64,000 bases of DNA from Tenebrio molitor (taxonomy: Eukaryota > Arthropoda > Insecta > Coleoptera > Tenebrionidae): the NCBI RefSeq assembly GCF_963966145.1, contig NC_091054.1, forward strand, positions 1,178,001 through 1,242,000. The letters run 5' to 3'. The translations under genes and the position numbers were made by a program. A model generated the notes under the pieces. That model ran no database searches and had not been told where the DNA came from. It saw nothing but the letters and a program-made list of their open reading frames with translations. Below, one piece after another: positions 22,817 through 34,400 of the stretch. Numbering within the stretch: position 1 is the first letter of the stretch; every line of letters starts with the position of its first letter.

Positions 22817-23975
22817 ATGGAAGTAGATGGTGATGAAGATTTACCAAATACTCCACCAGAAGTAAAAGAAGCAGCGAACTTGGTAACTTTGGAGTTGTTA
22901 CCTCTCAAATCGCGAGCACGCTATGAAAGGGAATTTGATATGTTCATGAGATGGAGACAAGAAAAAAAATTAAAAGCTTTTCAAAGTCGGTAGTTTTGGG
23001 GTACATGTCGGAACAAGCCAAAGTGCAAAAATCATCGACTTTATGGTCACGATATTCGATGCTGAAAGCAAGCTTGGTTGTCTAAAATAATGTTGACATT
23101 AGTAAATATTGTAAGTTGGTTGCATTTCTAAAAAGACAATCCGTTGGTTATAAGGCCAAAAAATCAAAAATATTTTCAAGAGAGCAAATATTCAAGTTCT
23201 TATCAACGGCCCATGATGAAGAATTCCTCTTAATGAAGGTAAACTAAATAATTGCTCATTTTTACATTAATTTTCATTAATAATTTTTTTCTTAATTGTG
23301 CAGGTTATTGCAATTATTGGATTGTCGGTTGCTTGCCGCTGCGACGAATTGAAAAATATGACAATTGACGACATACAAGACACCCAATCAGTATTGACAA
23401 TAAATATACCGAACTCTAAAACAGGAAAAAGTCGTGCAGTGAAAAATGAACTAGTAAATCATTTGAATTTGATTGAGATATACAGAAAATATGTTTCTCT
23501 AAGATCACCTCTTACAGAACATCGGCGATTGTTTGTGAACTGTCAAAAGGGTAAATGTGCCGTTCAACCCGTAGGAATAAACAAATTTGCCAAAGTACCG
23601 GCCATTATTGCAAATTACTTGAAAATACCAGATGCTTCTTCTTACACGGGGCATTGTTGGCGGAGAACATCAGCGTCCTTGTTGGTAAATGCTGGAGCTA
23701 ACTTACTCACATTAAAAAGCCATGGAGGCTGGAAGTCCTCGGCAGTAGAAGAGCGCTATATCGAAAATTCAATTCAAAATAAAATTTCGATCGATACAAA
23801 AATACTTGGAAATAACTTATCCGAGAAAGCAAACAGAATTGCTAATGTGGCGTCAACGTCAAGCTCTGTATCGACATCGACACATTATTTAGCAAATAAA
23901 TCAGACACAGTTGGAGTTTCAATTCATGCAGAAAATTGTACATTTAATTTTTATAATACCGATATAAAAAGTTAA
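22817..23975 (+). pseudogene. Crypton-type tyrosine recombinase, broken N-terminal half (unit 1)
   Basis: This encodes a tyrosine recombinase of the Crypton DNA-transposon type. These cut and join DNA through a catalytic tyrosine and lack a DDE transposase. Exon 1 runs from ATG 22817 to 23238; an intron of 65 bp (gtaaac to gtgcag) ends at 23303; exon 2 runs to TAA at 23975. The core motifs are visible: Arg in VACRCDELKNM, His-x-x-Arg in GHCWRRTSAS, HGGW and the tyrosine in EERYIENS. Exon 1 is broken by a lost A in the A-run near 22965 and by an in-frame TAA near 23084; exon 2 is intact. A polyadenylation signal aataaag follows at about 23993. The frame is short for a transposase because no other domain follows. 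It is probably inactive. Confidence 0.85.
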
Positions 23976-24219
23976 CTATGTAATAACTATGTTAATAAAG
24001 AATTCTTACAATAATAGTATAATTATATCAGAAGGTTATTTAAATGAAAGTACCTAAATGCGGAACAAATTATTTTTTATTACTTTCCCCACTAGTGAGG
24101 GAAGTGATTTACTTTCCTTACATGTGTTACAAACGCCTACTTTCCTCTTTAAATTGAGTGATGGAAATGACATTTTCAGACTTGACGTTGGAAAAACATT
24201 GTTATAGCAATAGGTAACT

Positions 24220-24420
24220 AAAGACCGGTTCCACCAACGTCAATTCAAGTTAACTGTACGTTAAAATGCTTCGTTACGTTAGTTACCTATTGTTATAACA
24301 AGGTTTTCGTATATTTTAACCTACAGTTAACTTTAACTGGCGTTGGTGAAACCGGCCCTAAATTAACGAAATTTTTAACCTACAGTTAACTTCAACTGGC
24401 GTTGGTAAAACCGACCCTAA
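24220..24420. mobile_element. MITE with ggccggtttcaccaacg ends (unit 1)
   Basis: The left arm accggttccaccaacgtcaa and inverted right arm gcgttggtgaaaccggccct flank an AT-rich centre. The right arm is duplicated (again at 24375-24419, gcgttggtaaaaccgaccct). Flanking TAA fits a three-base target duplication. Unit 2 has a copy at 43620-43815. Confidence 0.7.
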
Positions 24421-24434
24421 GACAGGTAAATATA

Positions 24435-25166
24435 CAGTGATTTTTTTTTATCAATGAACCATAGGGATTTACATGATGTAAACTTTATTTCGTATTAATG
24501 GTTTTTCTACTGCTAATTTCAAAATGATTTTCCGCACACTTGTAGCTTACTTAATTTTTTTCAGGTTTTGGTGTTTTTTTTTTCCAAGAAACACACACAC
24601 AATGATCCCAAAAGGTGAATTTATGGGCAGCAATTTTGGGATTATTACTGGGCCATTTTTATTTATTATATTAATTTTATTATTCGATCATTTTAGAAAC
24701 CGATTAGCTTATTGTTTAGCGGCTTTTAGCAAACAGTTTGAGCATTTAAAACAGCAAAATATTTGTCCACCTCTTTAGATTAAAATTTACAATTTAGGTT
24801 CTGAATGTTTCATTAAATAAAATTGTTTTCCTGGGTCCTTTTTTTATGTTTCGAATTGGGAAATCTTGGGAAATCTTTTAATAATAAGGGTTTTTTGTTT
24901 GCTTTTCAGTTTTAGAGCTTCGTAATTTATTTCAATGTCAGTGGGCACAGCCTACTAACTTTAATAAAATTTTAAAATGGGTTGAAATTATTAAATTATT
25001 ATGTAATGTAATGTAATGATATTTAAAAAAAAAAATGATCAGAACATGTGAAAAATTAAGTAAGCTAAAATTGTGCGAAAAATAAATTTGAAATTAGCAG
25101 ATTATCACGAAATAAAGTTTAAACCATGTAAATCCCTATGGTTCATCGATAAAAAAAAATTCACTG
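24435..25166. mobile_element. 732-bp element with about 60-bp inverted ends, TA target site (unit 1)
   Basis: The left end (cagtgattttttttta and onward) and the inverted right end (cagtgaatttttttttatcg) continue in parallel through aaccatagggatttacatg to tttatttcgt. TA flanks both sides, which fits Tc1/mariner-like insertion. The interior has an 84-codon open stretch with hydrophobic content (24524-24778) that I do not recognise. In unit 2 the same element has lost most of its left end and its right end, and it is interrupted by the 3.1-kb insertion at 44169. Confidence 0.75.
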
Positions 25167-26152
25167 TATGCATGTTCGTTTGATAAAAATACGTAAATTA
25201 ATCGCAGCACTGCAAGATGGGTTAAAATGTTTGAAGTTTTAGATTACAACAGTGGCTTAAGCGAAATAAAAAATATATTACCTCAGTGTTGAGGATTGAA
25301 GAGAATTGAAAACACGCCATCCAGGCAGGGCAACAAGAAACACTAACAGACTCCAACTTATTTCACTGGCTAATAGCTTCTAGTTCATTTTATAACGGAT
25401 TATTTTTTATCTTGGTTATCGAAAGTATCCAGTCATCATTTTATTTATTTACAACGTGCGACTAAGACAAAGATTAAGTCATTGAAATATTATTCGTTTG
25501 ATATTGATATTATCCCTGAAATTGTGGATTTATTGATCTTTCGTTCTCATTTTCTACATCCCAGACTGCTGAAGCCTCATCATAATGGTGAAAAGCTCAT
25601 TATCCTTTGAATTTAATAATAGAGAAACAAGCTTTTTAACACCATGAATTGAAGATAGGAAAGCAGGGAGACAAATAGCGGACGAATTCCTAGTCCAAAA
25701 AATCTAATCGGTAAAGTGGACTGATACCATTAATGGCAAATTAAGTATTTTTTCTAAAGAAGACTTTAAAGAAGAATCAATTGAATTAACATAATTAGAA
25801 ACCAAAATGGAGCTTTGTGTAAAAGATTTTTAACTGTAACGATAGTCTAGTGTCTAGTCTAGTGTATTTGAAGCCTTGGTCAAAGTTTGGAGAGCATAAA
25901 AGAAATAAACTTCCCTGGTCACAAATTTGAAATTTTGTTTTGTTGACTCATTGTCGTAAATGTTTCAGTTATCGATACTTCTTAGTATGCACAATGTAGT
26001 TTATCACCTATTTTTACATATTTTTGTCCTTCACAGTCAAGGGTATCTTTGGCATACATTTACCTCATAACACAAAAAACAGTTTTCAATAACGTAACTT
26101 TTACAAATCAGTCGTACTCCAGAGGTCATTCGTGTGTGTCAAAATAACGTTG
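25167..26152. other. Spacer before UGT pseudogene (unit 1)
   Basis: At 25205-25460 it holds a second copy of the repeat seen at 17890-18410. I see no gene in the remainder. The last 100 bases before the UGT start are nearly identical to those in unit 2 and would include the promoter of the former UGT gene. Confidence 0.45.
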
Positions 26153-27784
26153 ATGAATTCGTTTACAGTTTTCCTCATTTTCGTCAACTCTGTACAATGT
26201 GTAAACATCCTAGGAGTCTTTATCTCCCCTTTATTTACCCGTCAAGTAAATCTAACATTCACTGTGTCGAGCGCTTTCTCTGAGAGGTCATCAAATATCT
26301 GTGATAACACCGTTTCCTTTCGACGATCCCACCTTGACAAATTTAACAGAAATCAATGTAGAATTCATACATGAAATTATGAAAGGAAGAAACACGCAGA
26401 CCTATTTTTCCAAGGATTTCGGTATTTGGCAAACATCACACGATATTTTCGGATGCATCGACAGCATCGCTGAAACTATCTTGAACAGCACAAAACTGCA
26501 GGAATTGATAGACGATCCGAATCGCAAATTCGATTTGATTATGATGGAATTATTGCACCCAGTTTTATTCGGGTTTGCTGCTAGATTCGGAGCTTCATCA
26601 ATAGGAATTTCCACTGGGCCATTGTTCAGTTATAAGTACGATGCAACAGGTCATCTTCAGCATCCAGGAGTGTACTGTGATCAACTTCTAAACATTCGTA
26701 CACTGTCGTTAAGGGGAAAATTTTAAAGCATCGCGTTTTTCCTCTGGTGCAAGTTTTACTACCAGTGGGTCTTTTTGCCACGTGCTCATGGAATGGCCAC
26801 CAAATACTTTGGAAAAGTTCCTTATGTAGGAGATCTTGAAAAAAATCTCAGTCTTTACTTTACTGGTGTAAACTCGATAATCCCAAGTCAAGAACCAAGG
26901 ACCTCAGCGATCGTGGAAATTGGACTGATACACATTCAACCCCCAAAATCTCTTGCAGAGGTGAATTTAACAAGATGAATCAGATTTTTTGTGAATTAAA
27001 TCTTCCAGGATTTACAGAAGATCCTGGATGAAGCGACTCAGGGTTTATTGACCAGAAACTAAGAACCATTATTACGGAGGTGTTGGCAGAATTGCCTTAT
27101 ACAATCCTCTGGAAATGGGAATCTGACCGTCTGCCTGGAAAACCTAGCAATGTGGTTATTCGAAATTGGGTTCCTCAACAAGATGTCCTTGGTAAATGAT
27201 TTCAAAGTTGAGCCAATCTAGTTCAAGATATTTTTTGTAACACACTGTAACATAAAAGCGTTTGTAACACAAGGAAATATCCAGTCCGGCCAAGAAGCGA
27301 TTTCTAGAGAAGTACCCTTGATTGGAATGTCATTCATCAACGACCAAGTGTTTACCGTTCAAAAAATAGTCGATTTGGGAATTGCAAAAGGAGTTGATCC
27401 TGCCACCACCACCAAATCTGAGTTGAAAGGTGTTATAATTCACGTTGCAGAGACTCAAAGGTTGGTGATGACTTTTTGAACAAAGCTCTACTTAATTTAT
27501 TTTCTAGGTACAGGGACAGGATTAAAGAAGTTCGCAGTATTATGTTTGACAAACCGATGAGTGGTTTAGAAACAGTCATTTGGTGGTCCGAGTATGTTAT
27601 GCGACATAAAGACATAAAACATTTTTGAAGTCCAGTCTTTGAATCCTCTTGGGATAGTTATTTTAATGATGGTATTGTAGTTATTGGTGTTCACTTGACG
27701 GTCATTGCTTATGTAAAACGGAGTCGTAAACTCAGCAAAATCTTGAAATGTCACTTCTTTCTTATAAGTACATACATATATTAA
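26153..27784 (+). pseudogene. UDP-glycosyltransferase pseudogene (unit 1)
   Basis: This is the remains of a UGT, an ER membrane enzyme that conjugates sugars to small lipophilic compounds. Readable exons include a signal peptide (MNSFTVFLIFVNSVQC), DDPTLTNLTEINVEFIHEIM, HPVLFGFAARFGASSIGIST, the acceptor segment NVVIRNWVPQQDVL, and VPLIGMSFINDQ with EYVMRHKDIKHF before the transmembrane tail. Breaks are: a frameshift after SER near 26292 (shared with unit 2); TAA after GKF at about 26725 (private); loss of 27-28 bases near 27042 (private); and TGA for Arg near 27627 (shared). Splice sites remain at several exon edges. It was damaged before duplication and decayed further afterwards. It ends exactly at the unit boundary. 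Confidence 0.88.
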
Positions 27785-28106
27785 AAAAACCTTTATTATA
27801 ATTATGATTTAATGTTATTATGACATTTAAAATGCGGCAGTGAGCAACATTTTTTCTTTGTTAGGTACAAAAAATACTTTTGTTCCATTCCTCCATTGAA
27901 AGTGAGTCTGTATTCATAGTTACCAGTGGGTACTTTCACTTTCGTTCACAGGTTTACACTCACGTATAATTGAAATTCGATTTTATGCAAACGAATTGGT
28001 ATATTGAAATTAATAACAATTCATAATATGTGTATCTAACTAATTCATTTTACAATTATTAGCTCCTAGTTACACCAGTTCTTGTGATAGGAATTTTTAC
28101 AACTAA

Positions 28107-28320
28107 TGTTGGATTAACGACCCCAAAATTGTCTTCTGCGTGATTAATCATCATTTTAAATAATTTATCACGACAGCCATCGAATATGCCCATCATTAGT
28201 ACAAATTTCTGAAGGATTCACTCTTGGTCCGCCGCTTCCAGTAAAAACTTGCAAACATCGTTTCTTGAAAAAGTTGCAGCTTTTTTCGGCTGAGAGTTTC
28301 TACATTTTGTTTTCAAAAAG
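28107..28320 (-). pseudogene. Crypton tyrosine recombinase relic (unit 2)
   Basis: This is the counterpart of 4904-5122, with additional small deletions (for example near 28190). The frame is no longer open. It is recognisable by the same AATFSR-like and LLEAADQEW-like coding on the minus strand. Confidence 0.6.
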
Positions 28321-28400
28321 GAGGTAAGACGCTGAACCTGTACTATTTATTATATTAAAACAACTAATAGCTTATTAAAAAAACCTCTTACTTGGAGATG

Positions 28401-28924
28401 TCAACGTCTTGAAATACAAACAGTGTAGATATACGAGTACTCTTCAACATTGAATACCGCGATCACGCTGATGCTGCTCCTACATTTTAAAAATATGCCA
28501 CCGTCTGGTGGTTTTTCCCCGTTTCTGGCCAAAGTTCTCATTTTTGTGTCAGAGATTAACGGAATATTTCCTTTTCTGGTCGAATCACAAAAGTCCATTT
28601 GGGAAGACTTGCCGAGACAGTGGAGAAGCGATCTAAGTGACTCTCGTCTAGGACAACAGGATGTTGCAGCATTCTTGTGTGGAGTGGAACGTCGTCGTCC
28701 TTTGTCCATTCACCTAAAGGATGCAGAAGCAAAACAGGTTTACGATATCCTCTGTCTTTTAGTTGTCTTCGCGAATCTATAATGGTCCGGCTCATCACCC
28801 CACTGGATCTTTCGGAGATCGGGTGAGAACAGGTGCTTTTCAACGCGGTATGAAATGAAGTTTCTAAAAGCTGTTCTTCACGCACGAATTCTTTCAATGG
28901 AGACGCCCATCCTTCACTTATTAC
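28401..28924 (-). pseudogene. PAPS synthase relic, ATP-sulfurylase part (unit 2)
   Basis: This is the best-preserved of the three relics. After an acceptor at 28925 the minus strand reads VISEGWASPLKEFVREEQLL, then LKDRGYRKPVLLLHPLGEWT and KDDDVPLHTRMLQHPVVLDE. The frame then jumps to MDFCDSTRKGNIPLISDTKM and LARNGEKPPDGG, which is the family's C-terminal end. Roughly a hundred residues between the two blocks are missing, including the conserved pocket region. Deletion plus frame change make it non-functional. It is the same event as in units 1 and 3, so the loss predates the amplification. Confidence 0.88.
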
Positions 28925-30848
28925 CTGTAAAAATTATATTATTTAGAGGATATGATTTAAAATAAATAGAACAATTTTTCCATTGACGTGCTGTTAGTAA
29001 GTACGATTTTGTTTAATGAAAGTGAATGTGGTTTTTGTGTCCCGGCGCCCCTGAAAATCTTTTTGTCCCTTTTTATTCTACGAAAGTGAAAGTAGTGTAT
29101 AATGTTTTGACTTGACGAGTACGTATTTATTCTTGTGACCACCAAATAGTTTTCAGTGGCTTATTTTTCGCTTTTTAAGATTTAACGTTTTAACTAATTT
29201 TTAAATTACCATTTGGGAGTTGTAAACATGGGATTTGATTATTTACTAAATCTCGTGACTAACTATGTATAGCTGTAGCACCGTTTCTCGTTGTCGAGCT
29301 CCAACAGCCGCTGATTATCCCTTTCGATCTGTTCCCTGAGGAGGGCGTCTTCCTGGCTCGACATTTCCGTGCAGGACAACCCACCTCGTCCAGCTCTAGG
29401 TTCAGCCACCTCCGCCATATCTCCCACGATGAAGGAAGCCTTGATGTGCTCCTGCGACAGCAAGTGTTATCAGTTTGATGAAATTACACCCCCACATACT
29501 TATCTAGAATTAGTGGAATTCATTTGGTTTATTGAATTCCTCGTCCTCTGCTTGCAAGACAGATCAACAGGCCGCACGTTGGAAGAAGTTACTTAAATAA
29601 TTAAACGACTGAACACACTTCACTTAAATTTTATTTAACAAGAAAACATGTTTGGTGGTATTTGATCCCAACGAATAGACAAATAAATTTGATAAATTAT
29701 TTTTTGCGAATTTTTTTTGAAGATTATAACTAAATGAATTAAATTGTGATTTACAAAAAAATGTGTAAATCGCCAAGCAAATTTAAATTAAATTTTGAGA
29801 TGCGAGCCATTTGATCCTATAAGGAGTTATCTCCCTTTTTAAAGTTATCCTTCGGCAATCCTCGTGATTTTTCTCGATCAAGTCTCGAAGAAAAGGACTT
29901 ATGAGAGAATTCAGGGAACAAATAATGAAAAAAATCTTTTACAACTATTTTGAAAAAGATCACCTCGGCGAGAAAGTGAATTTAAAACAAATTAAATGAA
30001 AGATTTTGAGGAAATTAAATCTTCAATTTAAAGAAAGTAGAAGGATTAGAGAAATAATTTACTTACCTTGTAATTTTACAACACGTGCAAACGAAAATGA
30101 CTGCTGTCGCTACTGAACATACCTCCAGCTACTTTTGATCATTCTCACCCCACTTTCTGACCCCCTTCTTGAGCAAAATGGTCCATCAATTCTGTCAGGT
30201 TCCAAATTCGTTATTTTAACCAATCACGGTAGCTTTTTCTATAGGAATTTCTGGAACTTTCTATGTTACGGCTTTTTTGACCACAAATTGAAATTTGGAA
30301 ATTTGAATTTTGTCAGGATCAGACCGAATTTACATTTGTTGTTAGATTACAAATCCGAAATTGACTCTAAGTTTCTAACTCTGTGGAATGAAATCGAACA
30401 AATGAAATTATTTTTAAAAACCTTAAATGGGCTTGAAACGCGTTTCGACAAGAATTTGAGAGTTTGACCTCCGCGTGCAATTCTCTGGATTCCTAAGCAT
30501 TGTTCTCCTTTTGTTTGAACGTCCCAAATGAAAATTCGAGTCGGAGATCTTTGGTAGGATAATAAATGAGAAACATGTTTGGGTGGAGCAAATTGTTTTA
30601 TTGTTAATTTAAAACAAGTATGGGACGACAGAGTGTCCTGCTCGGTTCCCCGACTCTTAACTACAAGAATTCAACTTAAAACTACCTATGGAGCCACATA
30701 GCCTTCCTCCGCTTGACGGTCGTAGGCCCCATTCTTCGGCGTCAACAACTTAGCACAAGTATAGGACGACGCAGCGTTCCGCCCAGTTTACTGACACTTA
30801 ATCGCAACAAAAGTAAATAAAATAATAAGTAACAAACAAAACTTACAG
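28925..30848. other. Spacer without gene (unit 2)
   Basis: It holds the GC-richer island at 29265-29460, whose minus strand reads as an unrecognised 66-residue acidic fragment. A block at 29444-29953 is shared with unit 3 but absent from unit 1. An open stretch at 30135-30467 has no recognisable similarity. The 55-bp direct repeat pair lies near 30610 and 30753. Confidence 0.4.
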
Positions 30849-31380
30849 CTAACCTAACCTTGTATTTACAAGCTACGCGGAAATATCGGGCGGAGCGGTC
30901 GAAATGGCATTTCATAACGCGATTCCACAGGTCCACCAGATACACCCATGTGAAGTACTCGTTGGGGTTTTACTCGCGGTCCTGCTGGTCGAGAAGTTGG
31001 AGTGGAAGCGTTTCTTGAGCTCGTGGTTCCTGGGCGTTGGTCCGAGTCTGTCCCTGATTCGCTCTGACGGCAACAGTCTTTCGAGGTTGTTGGTGTCGGG
31101 GGGCTCGGCTGGTTTCCTCGGTTCAGCTTGGACGTCGCATCCTTGGCAGATTGGAGTCAGACGAGGAATTTATTGTTGTATCTTTCTTCCAAGTAAGGAA
31201 TGTAATTCCGGATACCCCAAACCAGATAGGGGCATTTCTGTTGTTGAGGCACCTCTCATCTCTGGCGCTGAAACCAGCATTTGCGACGACATGTCTCGCT
31301 TGGTCCACCTCCAGGTATACCATGGCTGCTATGTCCATGCTGCTGGCGTCGGTTTACAACACGTAGAGGTGAAGCCAAAT
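30849..31380 (-). other. GC-rich coding-like segment downstream of NACHT-ankyrin gene (unit 2)
   Basis: This is the counterpart of 7151-7677, with a 6-base and other small differences. Minus-strand frames remain partly open (for example 31338-31123). It may be decayed coding or the 3' untranslated region of the neighbouring gene. Confidence 0.4.
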
Positions 31381-31397
31381 TCCATTTCTTCTAGTTA

Positions 31398-31469
31398 CTT
31401 AACAGACGCTCCATTCTCGATTAGTAATGAGACTGGTTTCAAATCCCCTCCTATAGATGCTAAATGTCA
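31398..31469 (-). other. In-frame ankyrin coding beyond TGA-C stop (unit 2)
   Basis: After TGA at 31469-31467, followed by C, the frame stays open for 23 codons (HLASIGGDLK and onward) to TAA at 31397. The extension is one repeat shorter than in unit 1 and matches unit 3. Confidence 0.55.
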
Positions 31470-34400
31470 CGGAGTTTCATTATCAGTTTTAAGGGCATCA
31501 AGAGATGCTCCTTTCTCGATTAGTAAAGCGACTGTTTCCAAATACCCACGTTGATATGCCAAATGTAACGGAGTTTGATTATCAGTTGTAACGGCGTTAA
31601 CAGATGCTCCTTTCTCGATTAGTAATTCGACTGTTTGCAAATCCGCAAATCCAGATGCCCAATGTAACGGAGTTTTATTATCATTTGTAACGGCGTTAAC
31701 AGATGCTCCTTTCTCGATTAGTAAAGCGACTGTTTCCAAATTCCCAAATCCAGATGCCCAATGTAACGGAGTTTTATTATCATTTGTAACGGCGTTAACA
31801 GATGCTCCTTTCTCGATTAGTAATTCGACTGTTTGCAAATCCCCAAATCCAGATGCGCAATGTAACGGCGTTTGATTATCAGTTGTAACGGCGTTAACAG
31901 ATGCTCCTTTCTCGATTAGTAATTCGACTGTTTCCAAATTCCCACTTGCAGATGCCCAATGTAACGGAGTTTGATTATCAGTTGTAACGGCGTTAACAGA
32001 TGCTCCTTTCTCGATTAGTAAAGCGACTGTTTCCAAATTCCCAAATCCAGATGCCCAATGTAACGGAGTTTTATTATCATTTGTAACGGCGTTAACAGAT
32101 GCTCCTTTCTCGATTAGTAATTCGACTGTTTGCAAATCCCCAAATCCAGATGCGCAATGTAACGGAGTTTTATTATCATTTGTAACGGCGTTAACAGATG
32201 CTCCTTTCTCGATTAGTAAAGCGACTGTTTCCAAATTCCCAAATCCAGATGCCCAATGTAACGGAGTTTTATTATCATTTGTAACGGCGTTAACAGATGC
32301 TCCTTTCTCGATTAGTAATTCGACTGTTTGCAAATCCCCAAATCCAGATGCGCAATGTAACGGAGTTTTATTATCATTTGTAACGGCGTTAACAGATGCT
32401 CCTTTCTCGATTAGTAATTCGACTGTTTCCAAATTCCCACTTGCAGATGCCCAATGTAACGGAGTTTTATTATCAGTTGTAACGGCGTTAACAGATGCTC
32501 CTTTCTCGATTAGTAAAGCGACTGTTTCCAAATTCCCACGTTCAGATGCCCAATGTAACGGAGTTTTATTATCAGTTGTAACGGCGTTAACAGATGCTCC
32601 TTTCTCGATTAGTAATTCGACTGTTTGCAAATCCCCAAATTCAGATGCGCAATGTAACGGAGTTTTATTATCATTTGTAACGGCGTTAACAGATGCTCCT
32701 TTCTCGATTAGTAATTCGACTGTTTCCAAATTCCTACTTTCAGATGCCCAATGTAACGGAGTTTCATTATCAGCTGTAACGGCGTTAACAGATGCTCCTT
32801 TCTCGATTAATATTTGGACCGCATATGTTTTACTTTGCATTGCAGCAAAATGTAGAACAGTTTCTTTTTGTGCATTTCTACACTCCACATTAAAGTCGTA
32901 TTTATCACCAAGAGTATCGATTACAAAGCGAAATGTTTCGTCTTCTTGGAAGTGACAGTATTGTATTATATTTCGAATGATAATTGAAGCATTTTCTTTA
33001 ATATAATTTTTGCTTTTTTCGCTGTATTCGAATATTGAAGACAACAAATTTTTACATCCATGCCCCAAACAAAAATCCACAAAGTTGTCATTGTTGATAT
33101 ATTTTTTGGTATACTTTTGTAATTCCTCTTTTGCATATCCGCAGGTTTTTGTGATAATTTCTACAGAAACAAAACTTCTGTTTTCGAAAGCATATTGCAA
33201 GGCATTCAATTGGAACAATTTGTCGCAATCGGCGTAGTTAAATTTCACCATCTTTTTTAAAATAGCAATATTTTTCAAATATTCTCTAGTTTTCATATAG
33301 ACATCAGGTAAAAAAATCTTCCGATTGAAAAATTTTGGTTCAACGTACGTCGCCAGATGGAGCGGATTGCGGCCAGCTTTGTCATAAACGTTCTCGTTCT
33401 CAATGTGATTTGCAATTTGATCCACATTTCGATAGATCACGGCCAAATGGAGAGGATTATCTTCGGCAAGTATGACATTTAAAATCATCATCAAGTTCTC
33501 GTGTTCGTCGGAAAACAGTTCTTGTCGGATTAGACGAGCTTTGTCGAAGTTGCTTGAGAAAAAGCGGGCAGCGAAATATTCCCCGTAGGTAAAATGTTCG
33601 AATACTGCTTTTCCTTCGTCATTCACCTTCGTTACAATTCCGAAAGGGTCCTTGTTCGTTTTAATTTCATTTAAAAAACGTTGAGCTCGTCTCAGGTCCA
33701 CGTTTAGTTTTTGAAAAACTTCTTCACTGAACACAGAATGTACAGCTAAGTGTTCGTATATTTCTAAAATATCTTCCACATCTGTCCAGAATAAATGTGG
33801 ATTTTTCGGCTCTTCTTTGTCTCGATTATGTTTGATTCTTCCACGAAAGAACCACTCATACATTTTTGTGAAAACAAATGTACTTGTGTCCTCGGTCATC
33901 TCTTGATGTTGTTCTTTCTCGTCGAGGAAGCTTTGCGTTATAATGTAAAGCTGAAGGACTTTACCCGAAATTAGACGATTGTTGTCGATGTCAGAGTTGC
34001 TAAAAATTGTACTAATAACATGTTCTATTTGTTCGTGGTTATATTCTTCCTTCAAACGTTTCTTTATATAGAATTTCTGTTGCTCTTCCTCAATTTCCTC
34101 CATGTCCATCGCAACTTTGTTGAAACGATCTTCTAATTTCGTTTTTAAATTTTTTCGAGAAGAAATCCAGATGTGAAATCCCTCACACGACAATTCGTTG
34201 ACGGAATCCAAAACGTTGTCGACGCAACTGTTTTCCATTTCGTCGAGACCGTCAAAAAAGAAATAAACTTTTTTCTTCGACCGAAAAACATCTCTAATGT
34301 GCTTCGAAAAATTATTTTCGTTTCCTTCGAACAAATGCTTTAAAAGTTCGTTGGCGTCGTGTTTTTTCTTAAAGAATTCATTATGTGTTTTGAGGTCGAC

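Larger units (their letters stand above)
4581..27776 (+). repeat. Tandem segmental duplication, unit 1 (about 23.2 kb)
   Basis: The unit begins at tatattaaaaaac, directly matching 27777 and 49900 where the UGT relics end. It contains a Crypton relic, a PAPS synthase relic, a GC-rich segment, a NACHT-ankyrin gene, a MITE-rich spacer, a Crypton locus and a UGT pseudogene. It lacks a block of about 500 bp that units 2 and 3 share (29444-29953 and the matching part of unit 3), and it lacks the insert at 38968-39425. It also carries private insertions at 18852 and 22137. Confidence 0.9.

Noticed and set aside
30135..30467. Open frame of 110 codons in units 2 and 3 (also 52254-52586)
   Set aside because: There is no ATG start or recognisable motif. 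The unit 1 counterpart is broken. It is conserved only because the units are recent copies.
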